From positions 1,922,001-1,986,000 of the forward strand of contig NC_003552.1 in the NCBI RefSeq assembly GCF_000007345.1: a DNA stretch of 64,000 nucleotides, read 5' to 3'. Below, piece after piece: positions 1 through 13,065 of this stretch. Within the stretch, counting starts at the first letter, position 1; every line of letters begins with the position of its first letter. Both the position numbers and the translations under genes were made by a program. The notes below the pieces were generated by a model. That model searched no databases and was not told where the DNA came from. It saw only the letters and a program-made list of their open reading frames with translations. This stretch comes from Methanosarcina acetivorans C2A. GTDB lineage: Archaea; Halobacteriota; Methanosarcinia; Methanosarcinales; Methanosarcinaceae.

Positions 1-107
1 TTTTGCGTTTAACCAGGTCAAGGCCTCTCTGAAAGGCTTCATCGTTAGTGATAATAATTCCTCCGGTCCCTTTTTTCGTGTTATTCCTGCAGGCTCATTT
101 GAGTGTT
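1..107 (-). other. possible broken coding fragment at window edge
   Basis: On the minus strand about 24 codons read as protein-like sequence (KGTGGIIITNDEAF, then QRGLDLVKRK) running off the left edge. A TGA lies a few codons upstream in this frame and no ATG, GTG or TTG precedes the conserved-looking part. It may be the 5' part of a gene with a sequence change, or a decayed remnant. The product is not recognised. Confidence 0.25.
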
Positions 108-217
108 ATGTTAATGTTTTTCTTTTTAGCGCGTATCTTTTCTTTTTAGGGGTATTTACACGAGTAAACCGTGCCTTGATGTACATCGATAGACTTACAC
201 TGATAAAGTGCTAGTGA

Positions 218-317
218 TAAATGTTGATGATTTGTATTCGCAGTAAATGTTGATGATTTGTATTCGTAGTAAATGTTATTGATTTGTGTTTGCGGTAAAT
301 GTTACAGTTAGACGTTT
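218..317. repeat. 26-nt direct tandem repeat, three full copies plus a partial
   Basis: Units start at 218, 244 and 270, and a decayed fourth starts at 296. Each begins TAAATGTT and contains GATTTGT. The first two differ only at one base near the 3' end; the third has several changes. The rest of 108-636 is AT-rich with no gene seen. Confidence 0.8.
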
Positions 318-636
318 GCTGATACGTATTACTGATACATACTACTGATCCGCGTTACCGATAAATGTTACTAGTAAGTATTTACTGATAAATTTTCATT
401 ACATTAAATATTTTTATATTTAATCTGTTTTATTAAGCCCGGCATCCTTTGTTAGGGTAGGATGTTACTGGATATTCGGAATTTGCTGTCATTATAATTT
501 TTATTTAGAACCTATTTTTGTAACATACTATATAAATAATCTGCCAGAAGTGAGAGTGGGAGAAAACTTTTCCAATTGCTTTAATTGTTTACGGAGAATT
601 TAAGCTATTTCTTCGAGGATAGTTTTACGTTACGAA

Positions 637-744
637 ATAATATCTAAAATAATATCTAAAATAATATCTAAAATAATATCTAAAATAATATCTAATATAA
701 TATCTAAAATAGTATCTGAAATAATATCTGAAATAATATCTGAA
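637..744. repeat. 12-nt tandem repeat, nine units
   Basis: Nine head-to-tail copies of ATAATATCTAAA; the last three have drifted to TATCTGAA. The array ends 26 bp beyond the stop of the macrodomain gene, so it lies in that gene's 3' flank. Such microsatellite-like arrays change copy number by slippage. No function is seen. Confidence 0.9.
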
Positions 745-770
745 AGGACATTCTAAATCCGAGTTATCTT

Positions 771-1295
771 TTAAAGATTCTCTTCAAGGGCTTTTTTGAT
801 ATTTTTACAGGCTTCTTTATTATAGCAGACAAGAAAAACAATTTCAGGTAGCTCGTTTACCTTAAGAAACTCCTTTACCTGTGAAACTGCAATCCTGGCT
901 GCTCTTTCGGAAGGAAAGCCATATGCTCCTGTGCTTATGGTCGGGAAAGCTATTGTTTTTACATCGTATTTCCTGGCAAGTTCGAGGCTCTTCCTGTAGC
1001 AGGAAGCCAGAAATTCGTCCTCTCCTTTCGTGCCTTCCTGCCATATTGGGCCAACAGTATGAATAACGTATTTTGCAGGTAGAAGGTATCCTTTTGTAAT
1101 CTTTGCTTCTCCTGTGGGGCAGCCGTTCAGAGTCCTGCACTCTTCCAGCAAGCCGGGGCCTGCAGCTCTGTGGATAGCTCCGTCAACACCTCCTCCTCCG
1201 AGAAGTGTATTGTTTGCAGCGTTTACAATTGCATCCACTTTCAGTTCTGTAATATCCCTTTCAATTATCCTGATTCTTTCTGAATTTTGTGACAT
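771..1295 (-). CDS. macrodomain protein (ADP-ribose / O-acetyl-ADP-ribose hydrolase family)
   Basis: A single 174-residue macrodomain (Appr-1''-p processing / MacroD family). Visible hallmarks are [20 protein letters not shown] near the N-terminus (the adenine- and ribose-binding loop with the catalytic Asn-rich motif), AIHRAAG, and ISTGAYGFP in the second phosphate-binding loop. Members bind ADP-ribose and commonly remove it from proteins or hydrolyse O-acetyl-ADP-ribose in the cytosol. The ATG at 1295 is chosen because AAAAAGGAGCC sits just upstream; a longer in-frame start at 1358 would add 21 basic residues without a ribosome site and outside the domain. It stands alone, convergent with nothing close. 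Family assignment is very secure; the natural substrate is inferred. Confidence 0.93.
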
Positions 1296-1639
1296 GTTAA
1301 GGCTCCTTTTTCGGCTGTTTCTTTTTAGTTCCTTTTTATATGGTTTCTGCGGGTCCATGTTTCTTTATTTCGTTGCCCAAACAATGATATAGCATAAAAC
1401 AGAGATTATACTGGTCAATTCTGACCTGGGGATTCCATTGTCCTGGTAGTGATGTCTTCTACCCGGACAGCTCTAAAAACTTTTTGCGCCTCAAGGGGTC
1501 ACTGAGGCGATCCTGATAAGAGTCTGATTCGGAGTTCAAATAAATTCCAGGAACTCAAATCTTAAGCATTTTGAAGAAATAAAAACAATTCGTACAGAAT
1601 TTTTAATTTTGTGAATTGAATATTTGGGGAAGATTGAAG
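1296..1639. other. intergenic region between divergent macrodomain gene and mtaA
   Basis: This is the divergent spacer holding both promoters. It is AT-rich close to mtaA. No further gene is seen and I could not pin a TATA box with confidence. Confidence 0.5.
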
Positions 1640-2659
1640 ATGAGTGACATGACACTTAAGGAGAGGTTATTAAACGCCCTCGAAGGAAAGCAAGTTGACA
1701 AAGTGCCTGTTTGTTCGGTGACCCAGACCGGGGTCGTGGAACTGATGGATGAAGTCGGGGCTCCCTGGCCTGAAGCTCACTCTGACGCCGGGCTTATGGC
1801 AAAACTGGCAATTGCAACCCATGAACTGGGAGGGCTTGAAGCCGTAAGGGTTCCTTACTGCCTGACCGTTCTTGCTGAAGCCATGGGCTGTGAGGTCAAC
1901 ATGGGGACAAAGAACAGGCAGCCTTCGGTTACTGCGCATCCTTATCCCAAGGATCTGGAAGGCCTGAAAATGCCCGATAATTTGCTGGGGACGGGCAGGA
2001 TTCCTGTTGTGCTTGAAGCCATAAAAATCATCAGGGAAAAGGTAGGTCCCGATGTCCCGGTGATCGGGGGCATGGAAGGGCCGGTAACCCTTGCCTCGGA
2101 TCTTTCAAGTGTAAAATCCTTCATGAAATGGTCCATTAAGAAACCTGACCTTTTCGAACGGATTCTGGATTTCGCAGCCGAGGGCACGGTAGTCTATGCA
2201 AATGCAATGGTTGAAGCAGGAGCTGACATAATTTCTGTTGCAGACCCGGTTGCGTCTCCTGACCTCATGAGCCCTGACACTTTCAAAACCGAACTTGAGC
2301 CGCGGCTGCAGAAGTTCTCCTCCAGCGTGAACAGCGTAACTGTCCTCCATGTCTGCGGGAATGTGAACCCGATCCTCAACTATATGGCAGATTGCGGCTT
2401 TGAAGGGCTCAGTGTCGAGGAAAAGATCGGCAGTATAAAGAAAGCAAAGGAAGTCCTCGGAACCCGGGCAAGGCTGGTAGGAAATATCTCAAGTCCCTTC
2501 ACTCTGCTCCCTGGCCCTGTTGACAAGATCAAGGCCGAATCCAAGCAGGCTCTTGCAGACGGAGTAGATGTGCTCGCCCCTGGTTGCGGGATTGCTCCTA
2601 TGACCTCGGTTGCCAACATCAAGGCAATGGTCGAATCAAGGGACGAGTATTACGCTTGA
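1640..2659 (+). CDS. mtaA: methylcobamide:coenzyme M methyltransferase, methanol-specific (MtaA)
   Basis: MtaA transfers the methyl group from the methylated MtaC corrinoid protein to coenzyme M, the last step of methanol activation, in the cytosol. The 339-residue protein belongs to the uroporphyrinogen decarboxylase-like fold of MtaA/MtbA/MtsA. The zinc-thiolate ligands typical of the family are present: His237 and Cys239 in HVCGN, and Cys316 in APGCG. The start at 1640 (MSDMTLKER) follows GGGGA with nine bases of spacing and matches the usual N-terminus; an upstream in-frame ATG at 1616 adds only eight residues. Its position next to mtaCB, in convergent orientation, favours methanol (MtaA) over methylamine (MtbA) specificity. 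Downstream lies a T-rich tract that probably terminates it. Confidence 0.93.
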   Translation: MSDMTLKERLLNALEGKQVDKVPVCSVTQTGVVELMDEVGAPWPEAHSDAGLMAKLAIATHELGGLEAVRVPYCLTVLAEAMGCEVNMGTKNRQPSVTAHPYPKDLEGLKMPDNLLGTGRIPVVLEAIKIIREKVGPDVPVIGGMEGPVTLASDLSSVKSFMKWSIKKPDLFERILDFAAEGTVVYANAMVEAGADIISVADPVASPDLMSPDTFKTELEPRLQKFSSSVNSVTVLHVCGNVNPILNYMADCGFEGLSVEEKIGSIKKAKEVLGTRARLVGNISSPFTLLPGPVDKIKAESKQALADGVDVLAPGCGIAPMTSVANIKAMVESRDEYYA

Positions 2660-2671
2660 AGAACCTGAAAA

Positions 2672-2762
2672 ATAGAAATATATTTTTTAAATTTTTACTT
2701 TTTACTTCCTGCCTTTTACCTTCTACTTCTTAATTTTACTATCTACTTTTTAATTTTTAAGT
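2672..2762 (+). terminator. T-rich termination region after mtaA
   Basis: Repeated runs of T (TTTTTT, then several TTTTTA clusters) begin 12 bp after the mtaA stop. Archaeal RNA polymerase terminates on such poly-T tracts. No strong hairpin is needed or seen. Confidence 0.5.
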
Positions 2763-3225
2763 TTAGCTCGACGAAGTAGTGGAGGCATTTGTATCTATCT
2801 GCGAATCGAAAAGCGGGCTCCGGGCTTGAGGATAGTATTTTTTCAACCGTATTTTTTCAACCCCCGGGCAATTTTCTTCAATGTATTGTTTCTTTTAACT
2901 GCGGTGTCGGCTTTTGAGTTGCTTTTTTATCTAACAGGGAGGATGATCCCGGTTTCGTGCAGCACAGGGAGAAAGAACTGCAAAAGATTTCCACCTGGAT
3001 TCCGGAATAGATCAACAAGCTAATCGGGGAGCACCAATTTTTTAAGTTTTAAATTTTTGAGGTTCTGCCTTCTGACCTGTTCTTCTCGTTTTGGACTCTT
3101 CTGGTAAATGGTTAGCAGGAAGATGAGCAGGTATTGGCAGGGACGGTAAACTTCGGAGTATTTCGTATACTCGAGAAATCCTTAAAAATCCGAATGTTTG
3201 AAAAAGCCCGAATGTTGAGAATAGC
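2763..3225. other. gene-free spacer between mtaA and mtaB
   Basis: Convergent spacer of mtaA and mtaB. Short open frames exist on both strands but have no ribosome site and no recognisable protein, so none is called. Confidence 0.5.
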
Positions 3226-3245
3226 TGAAAAAAAGAAAAAAGGAA
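3226..3245 (-). terminator. poly-T terminator of mtaCB
   Basis: Read on the minus strand, the sequence just past the mtaB stop is TTTTTTCTTTTTTTCAG, a long T tract of the kind that ends archaeal transcripts. Confidence 0.6.
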
Positions 3246-3257
3246 GAACAGGCTCAT

Positions 3258-4643
3258 TTAGAGGCCGTAGTTCTCCGGCAGGAAGACTTTGACTTCCTTC
3301 TTATATTTGTCCAGGCAGTCGCTCATGAACTTGTCCTTGTCGTCTGTGAGGCCCTCAAAAGCAGCTTTTGCATCTGCAAGGGCTTTGGTTTCGAACCTGG
3401 AAATTTCAAGTTTGCCTTTTGCTCCTTCTTCAACGATTGCGATAGACTCGAGTGCTGCGTTCTTGGCACGAACGTAAATATCGTTTCCGCTCTTAGCTAT
3501 CGCCTCTCCTACTCTGTAAGCGTTCTGATAGGCGAGAACATATCCCTGGGGATCTCTGTACATATCCGAAGCTGCGAACATGTCTCTCAGAACTTTTTCA
3601 TTGCCTGAATCAAGAGCTACATTCATCAGAGCACAGTCGTATGCAAGAGTCTCGGACCAGCACTGAACCGTGGTACCGCCGAATTCACCGTGGTATTCAA
3701 CGGACTCGTTAGACCAGAGGTCACAGCACTGCATTGTCAGGTTACCCATCAGGTCAGAGTGGGCACAGGTTGAGGTCTTACCTTCCTGAGCAATCGGGAC
3801 ACCTGCTATGGCTTTGACAACGCTGTTTTCGTATCCACAGTCTTTTCCTGGGCCGGTTGCACCTGCTTCATACGCAACAAGGGTCCTTGCTGCGGAAATT
3901 GCCCTTGCAATAATTGCAATGGTGTGAGCCAGGTTCTTGTCGAGGAGGCCGCCTGCGATGAACATTGCAGTGTTTGCCTGGGCACAGTCGGTGTCACCAG
4001 CTGCAACGACATTGTTCTTCTTTGCAACGTCTGCGATGTCGGACCATATCATTTCCATGTCCATGCTGCCGAGCACACCGATACCGAAAAGTACACCCGC
4101 CATATCGTTCCTGAGAATAGCATAGTCAAAGACTTCTTTCCCACCCATCGACTCAACGGAAAGCAGGTCTGCACCGTTCTGGGCACACTGTTCAAAAGCT
4201 TCTATAAATGTGTTGTATTTGTCTCCCCTGAGCTGGAGGTAGTCTCTGCTTTCACGGATATCACCGATTGTGTGGCGGAGGGCGCACTTTATGCCGTACT
4301 CGTCATGGTAGTCTTCCATGATGGTTTTCTGGGCATGGGCAACGGCTGCTCCCCAGTCTGGGTGATTTGACATCTGCTGGACGTGTTCGGTTTCGAGCAC
4401 GACTGAGGGGGCTCCGATCTGGACCATCCTTGCCATGATGTCAGTGGTGATCCTTTCGTATTCTTTTATGAGTTTTTCCTTGGATGCGCCAGCTTCAGGT
4501 CTTGGAGCATAGTTCACCTCAGGGGTTGTGTAGCCGGCACCGATTTCAAGCCCGAGTCCTGCTTTGACAGGTTTTGTAGCTTTTCCGAAGACCATCTCGT
4601 CTGCTGAAGAATAAGCCATCTTGGTACATCTTGTTACTGCCAT
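3258..4643 (-). CDS. mtaB: methanol:corrinoid methyltransferase (MtaB)
   Basis: MtaB is the zinc enzyme that cleaves the C-O bond of methanol and methylates Co(I) of its partner MtaC. The 461-residue length equals the family standard. The three zinc ligands known from the Methanosarcina barkeri enzyme fall at the same numbers here: Glu164 (in SVESMGG), Cys220 (in DTDCAQAN) and Cys269 (in GKDCGYEN). The sequence is close to well-studied MtaB proteins throughout. It starts at 4643, 13 bases after the mtaC stop, behind a strong GAGGAGG site, so mtaC and mtaB form one transcript in that order. A poly-T tract follows the stop. Methanosarcina species often carry several mtaCB copies; only one is in this window. 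Confidence 0.97.
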   Translation of the reverse strand: MAVTRCTKMAYSSADEMVFGKATKPVKAGLGLEIGAGYTTPEVNYAPRPEAGASKEKLIKEYERITTDIMARMVQIGAPSVVLETEHVQQMSNHPDWGAAVAHAQKTIMEDYHDEYGIKCALRHTIGDIRESRDYLQLRGDKYNTFIEAFEQCAQNGADLLSVESMGGKEVFDYAILRNDMAGVLFGIGVLGSMDMEMIWSDIADVAKKNNVVAAGDTDCAQANTAMFIAGGLLDKNLAHTIAIIARAISAARTLVAYEAGATGPGKDCGYENSVVKAIAGVPIAQEGKTSTCAHSDLMGNLTMQCCDLWSNESVEYHGEFGGTTVQCWSETLAYDCALMNVALDSGNEKVLRDMFAASDMYRDPQGYVLAYQNAYRVGEAIAKSGNDIYVRAKNAALESIAIVEEGAKGKLEISRFETKALADAKAAFEGLTDDKDKFMSDCLDKYKKEVKVFLPENYGL

Positions 4644-4656
4644 TCACTCAACCTCC

Positions 4657-5424
4657 TCAGTGTTTATGGAATTTCTCCCTCAGCTTTACAATGTTGTCCC
4701 CATGGGCCTTGATGAAATCAGCCATCTTCGGGGCATCCGATGCTTCTTCACCATAAACGCCGAGCTCATACTGGGACACGAAGTCCTGGTTTACAGCTCC
4801 ACCACCGCATGCAAAGGGAATCCTGTAGCCTTTCTCCATTAGCTTGTCATTGATCTCTTTGAAGGCATACATGGTTGTGGTCATGAGAGCTGTACCTGTC
4901 AGCATCAATGGGCTTTCCTTTTCCACGGTTTCTATGACTTCGTCGACAGGGACATCTCTTCCGAGGTCAATTACATCGTAGCCGTTTGCTCTTAGCAGCG
5001 CAACCACAATGTTCTTGCCGATGTCGTGGACATCACCTTCTGCCACGTGGCAGACGACTTTGCCCTTGACTTCAGGAGCTTTCCCGGCTTTTTGCTTAAG
5101 GAAATCGATACCCTCCAGCATGGCGTCGGCAGACATCATGACATTTGGCAGGAAAATAACTCCATCATCGTAAAGCTTGGAGACAACACCCATCCCTACC
5201 ATTAAGGAATCATTGATAAGGGCGATCGGGTCTTTTCCAGAGTCGATAGCTTTCTGCAGTCCTTCTACAACGTCATCTTCTTCTCCCTCGAAGATGGCTT
5301 TTGCAACCGGATATATTAAAGAGTCTTTTGGATAGAGCTCTTCTGCGGCCTCTTCCGGTGTCATTTCCTTTTCCATTTGAACGTTGTAACGAACCAGAAT
5401 ACCACTGGGGTCTATATCTATCAA
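4657..5424 (-). CDS. mtaC: methanol corrinoid protein (MtaC), probable TTG start
   Basis: MtaC is the corrinoid shuttle between MtaB and MtaA. An N-terminal helical cap domain (about residues 1-90) precedes a B12-binding Rossmann domain with the base-off motif GDVHDIGK, whose histidine (His133 in this numbering) ligates cobalt, followed by LTGTALMTTT and CGGGAVN. I place the start at a TTG at 5424 because GGAGG lies eight bases upstream and the resulting 255-residue protein begins like characterised MtaC proteins (about 258 residues). In-frame ATGs at 5439 and 5472 lack ribosome sites, and the first of these overlaps the GGAGG itself. First gene of the mtaCB transcript, with a leader of over 200 bases. 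Confidence 0.95.
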   Translation of the reverse strand: MIDIDPSGILVRYNVQMEKEMTPEEAAEELYPKDSLIYPVAKAIFEGEEDDVVEGLQKAIDSGKDPIALINDSLMVGMGVVSKLYDDGVIFLPNVMMSADAMLEGIDFLKQKAGKAPEVKGKVVCHVAEGDVHDIGKNIVVALLRANGYDVIDLGRDVPVDEVIETVEKESPLMLTGTALMTTTMYAFKEINDKLMEKGYRIPFACGGGAVNQDFVSQYELGVYGEEASDAPKMADFIKAHGDNIVKLREKFHKH

Positions 5425-6144
5425 ATATTTAACCTCCATTTTAGTATTTGAGGAGTAAATATCCCTCGTCATCTGCAGGAGTCTCTGCTTTTTTCAGAGG
5501 GCAAAAGCTGGGTTGAAAATCAAATTTCTGCTAACAAGACCTTAACAAGATTTTAATGTCATATTCTTCCCCATTTTTAGACACAAGCAACTATTTAAGG
5601 TCTAACCAGATCTAAATTCCCAATTTCTTCCCAATTTCTTAAAGGGACTTCTAACTCCCCTTAATTTAATTGGAATTCTCTATATATAAAATTCACTGAG
5701 CCATCTAAAGGTTCTATGTATGTTCTCTGTTTGAGATTCATGTTTCCTCTCTCGTTTTCGTGCTCTTAGTTTATTGGAAGAATCTAGATTTTTCCTGAAT
5801 ACGTTATAACCTCGGATGCCAATTTGTGGAAAAAATAATCTACTATGTGCTGAAAAAAATTCTAAAATACACGCTTATAGTGTTAATATAATACTTTTTA
5901 ATCATAATTTATATTTTATTTTTTCTGAAAATTTGTTATCTTTTTGATTTTAAGTAATTTCATTTTTTTCTGATCATCTTTTCATCGGCCTTTTTGGAAG
6001 AATTTATCGAAATGTATTTATTCAAGTACTGCATCTAGGTATTTCCCTTATCTTAAGTGATCAGGCGACAGTGTTCATGTGGATTTACAGCAAAAATTTC
6101 TTTTGCAAAACGTCCTTGTGGAAAAAAAACTGTTCGACAGGAAC
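5425..6144. other. mtaC leader and spacer up to the rRNA promoters
   Basis: The region contains the mtaCB leader and promoter, then AT-rich DNA. It holds no supported gene. It separates two divergent, highly expressed units (mtaCB and the rRNA operon), so both promoters and any regulator sites should lie here. Confidence 0.55.
5681..5691 (-). promoter_or_regulatory. likely TATA box of mtaCB
   Basis: On the minus strand this reads TTTTATATATA, a good archaeal TATA box. With the usual 25-base distance, transcription would begin near 5660, giving a 5' leader of about 235 bases before mtaC. Long leaders are a known feature of methanosarcinal methanol methyltransferase operons. The start point is inferred, not mapped. 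Confidence 0.45.
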
Positions 6145-6182
6145 CTTTATATATAAGAAATGTCTTGTATGTATCCTTCACA
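6145..6182 (+). promoter_or_regulatory. rRNA operon promoter, upstream copy
   Basis: A TTTATATATAA TATA box is followed by the conserved start-site region TGTCTTGTATGTATCC and TCACACAA. The first 32 bases are identical to a second copy 174 bp downstream. The distance from the TATA box puts initiation near the GTATGTATCC part. Confidence 0.75.
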
Positions 6183-6318
6183 CAAAGCGAATGTGTTAGC
6201 GAGTGCATCTGTTTCGATCTCAAATGGTTGAAATGGCAAAGTCTTTCCTTGATTCAAACAAAAACGTCTTTTGTTCCGGATCTTTGCAAGAATTTGCTTG
6301 AAGATGTGTAATACAAAT

Positions 6319-6356
6319 CTTTATATATAAGAAATGTCTTGTATGTATCCCTCACA
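6319..6356 (+). promoter_or_regulatory. rRNA operon promoter, downstream copy
   Basis: Thirty-two bases from CTTTATATATAAG to ATGTATCC repeat the upstream promoter exactly, followed by one change and TCACACAA. It lies about 220 bp before the 16S gene. Two tandem promoters fit the high output needed for rRNA. Confidence 0.75.
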
Positions 6357-6573
6357 CAACGTGGTTGTGTGGGTTGAATTACAAAAATCTCTTTCATCTT
6401 TTAATGGAGCCAGGAGTTCTTTCCTGTCTGACGAGGATTTGTCGGTTCGGTTAATTCTGGGTGATAGATGTTTTTCAAATATCTATCGCGAAAAATGAAC
6501 TAACTGAATTGATGTTGTTAGTGCAAGTTTCTGCGACCAAGACCTTTAATTTTAAGTGTGCGATACCTTAACA

Positions 6574-8050
<1,477 letters not shown>

Positions 8051-8137
8051 TAAGCCGAAAAAACACTACCACCCAGATGCCGATAAACCGATCAAATCCT
8101 CAAACCTGAGATCCTTTATGGATCTCTCGTCTCTCTC

Positions 8138-8210
8138 GGGCTTGTAGATCAGCTGGAAGATCGCTGCCTTTGCAAGGCAGAGGCCCTGGGTTCGAGTCCC
8201 AGCAAGTCCA
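8138..8210 (+). tRNA. tRNA-Ala (anticodon UGC)
   Basis: A full cloverleaf can be drawn: acceptor GGGCTTG/CAAGTCC, anticodon stem CTGCC/GGCAG around the loop TTTGCAA (anticodon TGC), T arm CTGGG-TTCGAGT-CCCAG, discriminator A, no encoded CCA. Position in the 16S-23S spacer is the standard place for tRNA-Ala in euryarchaeal rRNA operons. Confidence 0.97.
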
Positions 8211-8291
8211 TTTTTGTGCACCCGGAAAGTAGTTTTTCGGGGAAGGATGGATAGCCTGTGCTGAAGCTCAGGCATATGAAGTCGTGTATAT

Positions 8292-8321
8292 GTGCTGTAT
8301 ACTGGACGCTTACTGGACCTG
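8292..8321 (+). other. 5' strand of 23S rRNA processing stem
   Basis: GTGCTGTATAC (8292-8302) and CTGGACCTG (8313-8321) pair with GTATGCAGCAC (11255-11265) and CAGGTCCAG (11236-11244) beyond the 23S gene, with an unpaired stretch between. This is the long flanking stem that carries the bulge-helix-bulge site cut by the archaeal splicing endonuclease. Pairing is seen; the cut sites are inferred. Confidence 0.65.
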
Positions 8322-8337
8322 GTTAGGTAATTAGGAA

Positions 8338-11220
<2,883 letters not shown>

Positions 11221-11235
11221 TCCTTTCACTTAATT

Positions 11236-11265
11236 CAGGTCCAGGCGAAATCCCGTATGCAGCAC
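11236..11265 (+). other. 3' strand of 23S rRNA processing stem
   Basis: CAGGTCCAG and GTATGCAGCAC pair back to 8313-8321 and 8292-8302, closing the precursor stem around the 23S gene. Confidence 0.65.
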
Positions 11266-11303
11266 AACTATACATGACTTTTCCATATCCCATTTATAGG
11301 TCG

Positions 11304-11429
11304 AGTTTGGCGGCCATAGCGGCAGGGTAACTCCTGTACCCATCCCGAACACAGCAGATAAGCCTGCCCCGCGTTCCTTACTGTACTGAAGTGTGCGAGC
11401 CTTCGGGAACTCTGGATCGCTGCCAAATT
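11304..11429 (+). rRNA. 5S ribosomal RNA
   Basis: The terminal helix TTTGGCGGC (from 11306) pairs with GCTGCCAAA (to 11427), and the loop regions CCCATCCCGAACAC and CTGGATCGC are those of 5S rRNA. Last gene of the operon; AT-rich sequence with T runs follows and probably terminates it. Ends are good to a few bases. Confidence 0.95.
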
Positions 11430-11702
11430 CACCCTATACTACTTACTATTTTAGAATTGAGTTTTGAATTGGATTTCTGATATTATTTTTGGATGTTTTC
11501 AATAATTCTTTAATTTTGTATCCTGGTACTTTCGAATCAGGTGAGACCATTTTTTAATTTCCTGTTCTTTTAATCCTCGCTTGCCGTTTCATATACGAGG
11601 TAGGCGTACTTCCGGTATCTTAAAGAAAATCTGAGTGCTAAAAAATTAGCTTAATTATACCGGGCGCTGCAAAAAGAGTTTTTGCAAAAAAAGTTTTATG
11701 AA

Positions 11703-12305
11703 TTATTCTCCCCTCAGCTCAAGTCCTGTCTTAACTCCTCTCATTACAGCCTTGGTAATCTTTTTTCCGAACTCAGTACTTGAACCGGCATAGGGGATTT
11801 CCTGCTTTTCCTTATTTTCATGGTCAGGTCCTGAGCCCGTTTCATAGGCAACAACCACAGCGTCCGTATTCGTGCCCAGAAAAGTGTATCCTTTTTCAAG
11901 CAGTGCAAGTCCTTTAGCCTCGGTGGCTGTTATGATCGCCCCGAGGAGGGCAGTCTCGGATAGTCTTACTTTTGAGATTAAAATTATGTTTATGGTTCCT
12001 ATTTTTGCTCTGAATTCAGAGCCGTTGCTTACGCCAGCGGTTATGAAAACGGTTAGATAATCGTCTTCAATGACCTGGAGGTATTCCATTTTGACAGCTG
12101 TCAGAAGGCCGAAGTAGGCTGCATCAAAGCTTAGTTTGAGAGCTTCTTCTTTTACGAACCCCTGCGGGTCAGGAGGGTTGAAGGTTCTTGGAACCTGTTT
12201 GTTGAAAAGATAGTTTACCTGGGCGCGACCTCCGTTTAAGCCCGTGCTCACGGCTTCAAAATAGCCTTCAATGATGAGATTATTGTCTTTTACATAGTAT
12301 CGCAT
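11703..12305 (-). CDS. cbiZ: CbiZ-family adenosylcobinamide amidohydrolase
   Basis: CbiZ removes the aminopropanol side chain from adenosylcobinamide to give adenosylcobyric acid, letting archaea salvage cobamide precursors. The 200-residue protein shows the family's N-terminal AVSTGLNGGRAQVNYLFN block, ITAGVSNG in the middle, and TATEAKGLALLEKGY then GTNTDAVVVAYE near the C-terminus. It is soluble with no signal peptide. It stands alone, transcribed toward the rRNA operon and about 275 bp from 5S. A role in supplying corrinoid to proteins such as MtaC nearby is plausible but inferred. Methanosarcina have CbiZ paralogues, and which one this is cannot be told here. Confidence 0.8.
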   Translation of the reverse strand: MRYYVKDNNLIIEGYFEAVSTGLNGGRAQVNYLFNKQVPRTFNPPDPQGFVKEEALKLSFDAAYFGLLTAVKMEYLQVIEDDYLTVFITAGVSNGSEFRAKIGTINIILISKVRLSETALLGAIITATEAKGLALLEKGYTFLGTNTDAVVVAYETGSGPDHENKEKQEIPYAGSSTEFGKKITKAVMRGVKTGLELRGE

Positions 12306-12996
12306 ATAATGATCACGTTTTTCCAGAAAGGGTTGTTGTCATATTTTTTCTTTTGCTTTCTGGCAGTTCTTTGCAGTTCCTGGGGATGACTCCTCTATTT
12401 TGCATTACATTTCAAAGCTTCAACTGTGAATCTCTAAAAATACATTTCTCATTAGACTTCATGTTTTATTTGTACGTATATTTACATATGATGGCAATAT
12501 ATAGATATTTGGATCAAGTATATATAGGAGGCAGTCTTAGTATGTTTGTACTAAAAACATCATCCCGTTACCACATCTCTACACCATGAATGACCCAAAT
12601 TTTTTCTGAAAGAGCCTCTTCTGTGGTAACGGGTAAAAAAATCGTTTTAGTGACTAAAACTATTCGTACAATAGAAAGACGATGAACAAGGTGCTGGACA
12701 GCCACTGCAAAATGAGTATATTTCATCAAAGGCGCGGTTTCCTTGTCAAGGGGATCAGTAACTGAGAATAGTAAGTAAAGGCTAGTTTGTGAGTTGTTAG
12801 AACATAGATTATGTGACCGTTTTTAGATTTGCTCAATAACTCACGGACAAGATCTATATTCTATTTTTTTTGGATGCCATTTTTAATAATCTGTTTTTAA
12901 GTATCCGTTTTAAGTATGCCATTTTTTCCATTCTGTTTTTAAGTAAGCGATTTTTGATTTTCTATCTTTAACTGTGCTGTTTTTCATTTGCCTGTG

Positions 12997-13065
12997 TTAT
13001 TCCTCACCTATTTCTTTTCTGAATTCGATGTAATCTCTCTCGACTTCTTCAAGTTCGTATTCCAT
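12997..13065 (-). CDS. possible 22-residue small acidic protein
   Basis: A frame encoding MEYELEEVERDYIEFRKEIG plus two Glu residues follows a perfect ribosome site (GGAGGG, five bases before the ATG). It is acidic and likely helical. About 130 bp upstream on the same strand another short frame (ATG near 13220, MENINEEKSSK) also has an AGGAGA site, and a 66-residue frame overlaps it. The set may be real small proteins or a decayed longer gene. No function is suggested. Confidence 0.35.
   Translation of the reverse strand: MEYELEEVERDYIEFRKEIGEE

Noticed and set aside
2826-3257. Open frames of 65 and 71 codons between mtaA and mtaB
   Set aside because: No ribosome site, low-complexity translations, and they overlap terminator regions.
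3924-4370. 148-codon plus-strand frame inside mtaB
   Set aside because: It is the antisense shadow of a highly conserved gene with codon bias.
6514-6523. 5' strand of a 16S processing stem pairing with 8064-8073
   Set aside because: Two mismatches in ten bases; too weak to support without a folding calculation.
12353-12589. 78-codon plus-strand frame
   Set aside because: No ribosome site and no protein-like pattern; typical of AT-rich background.
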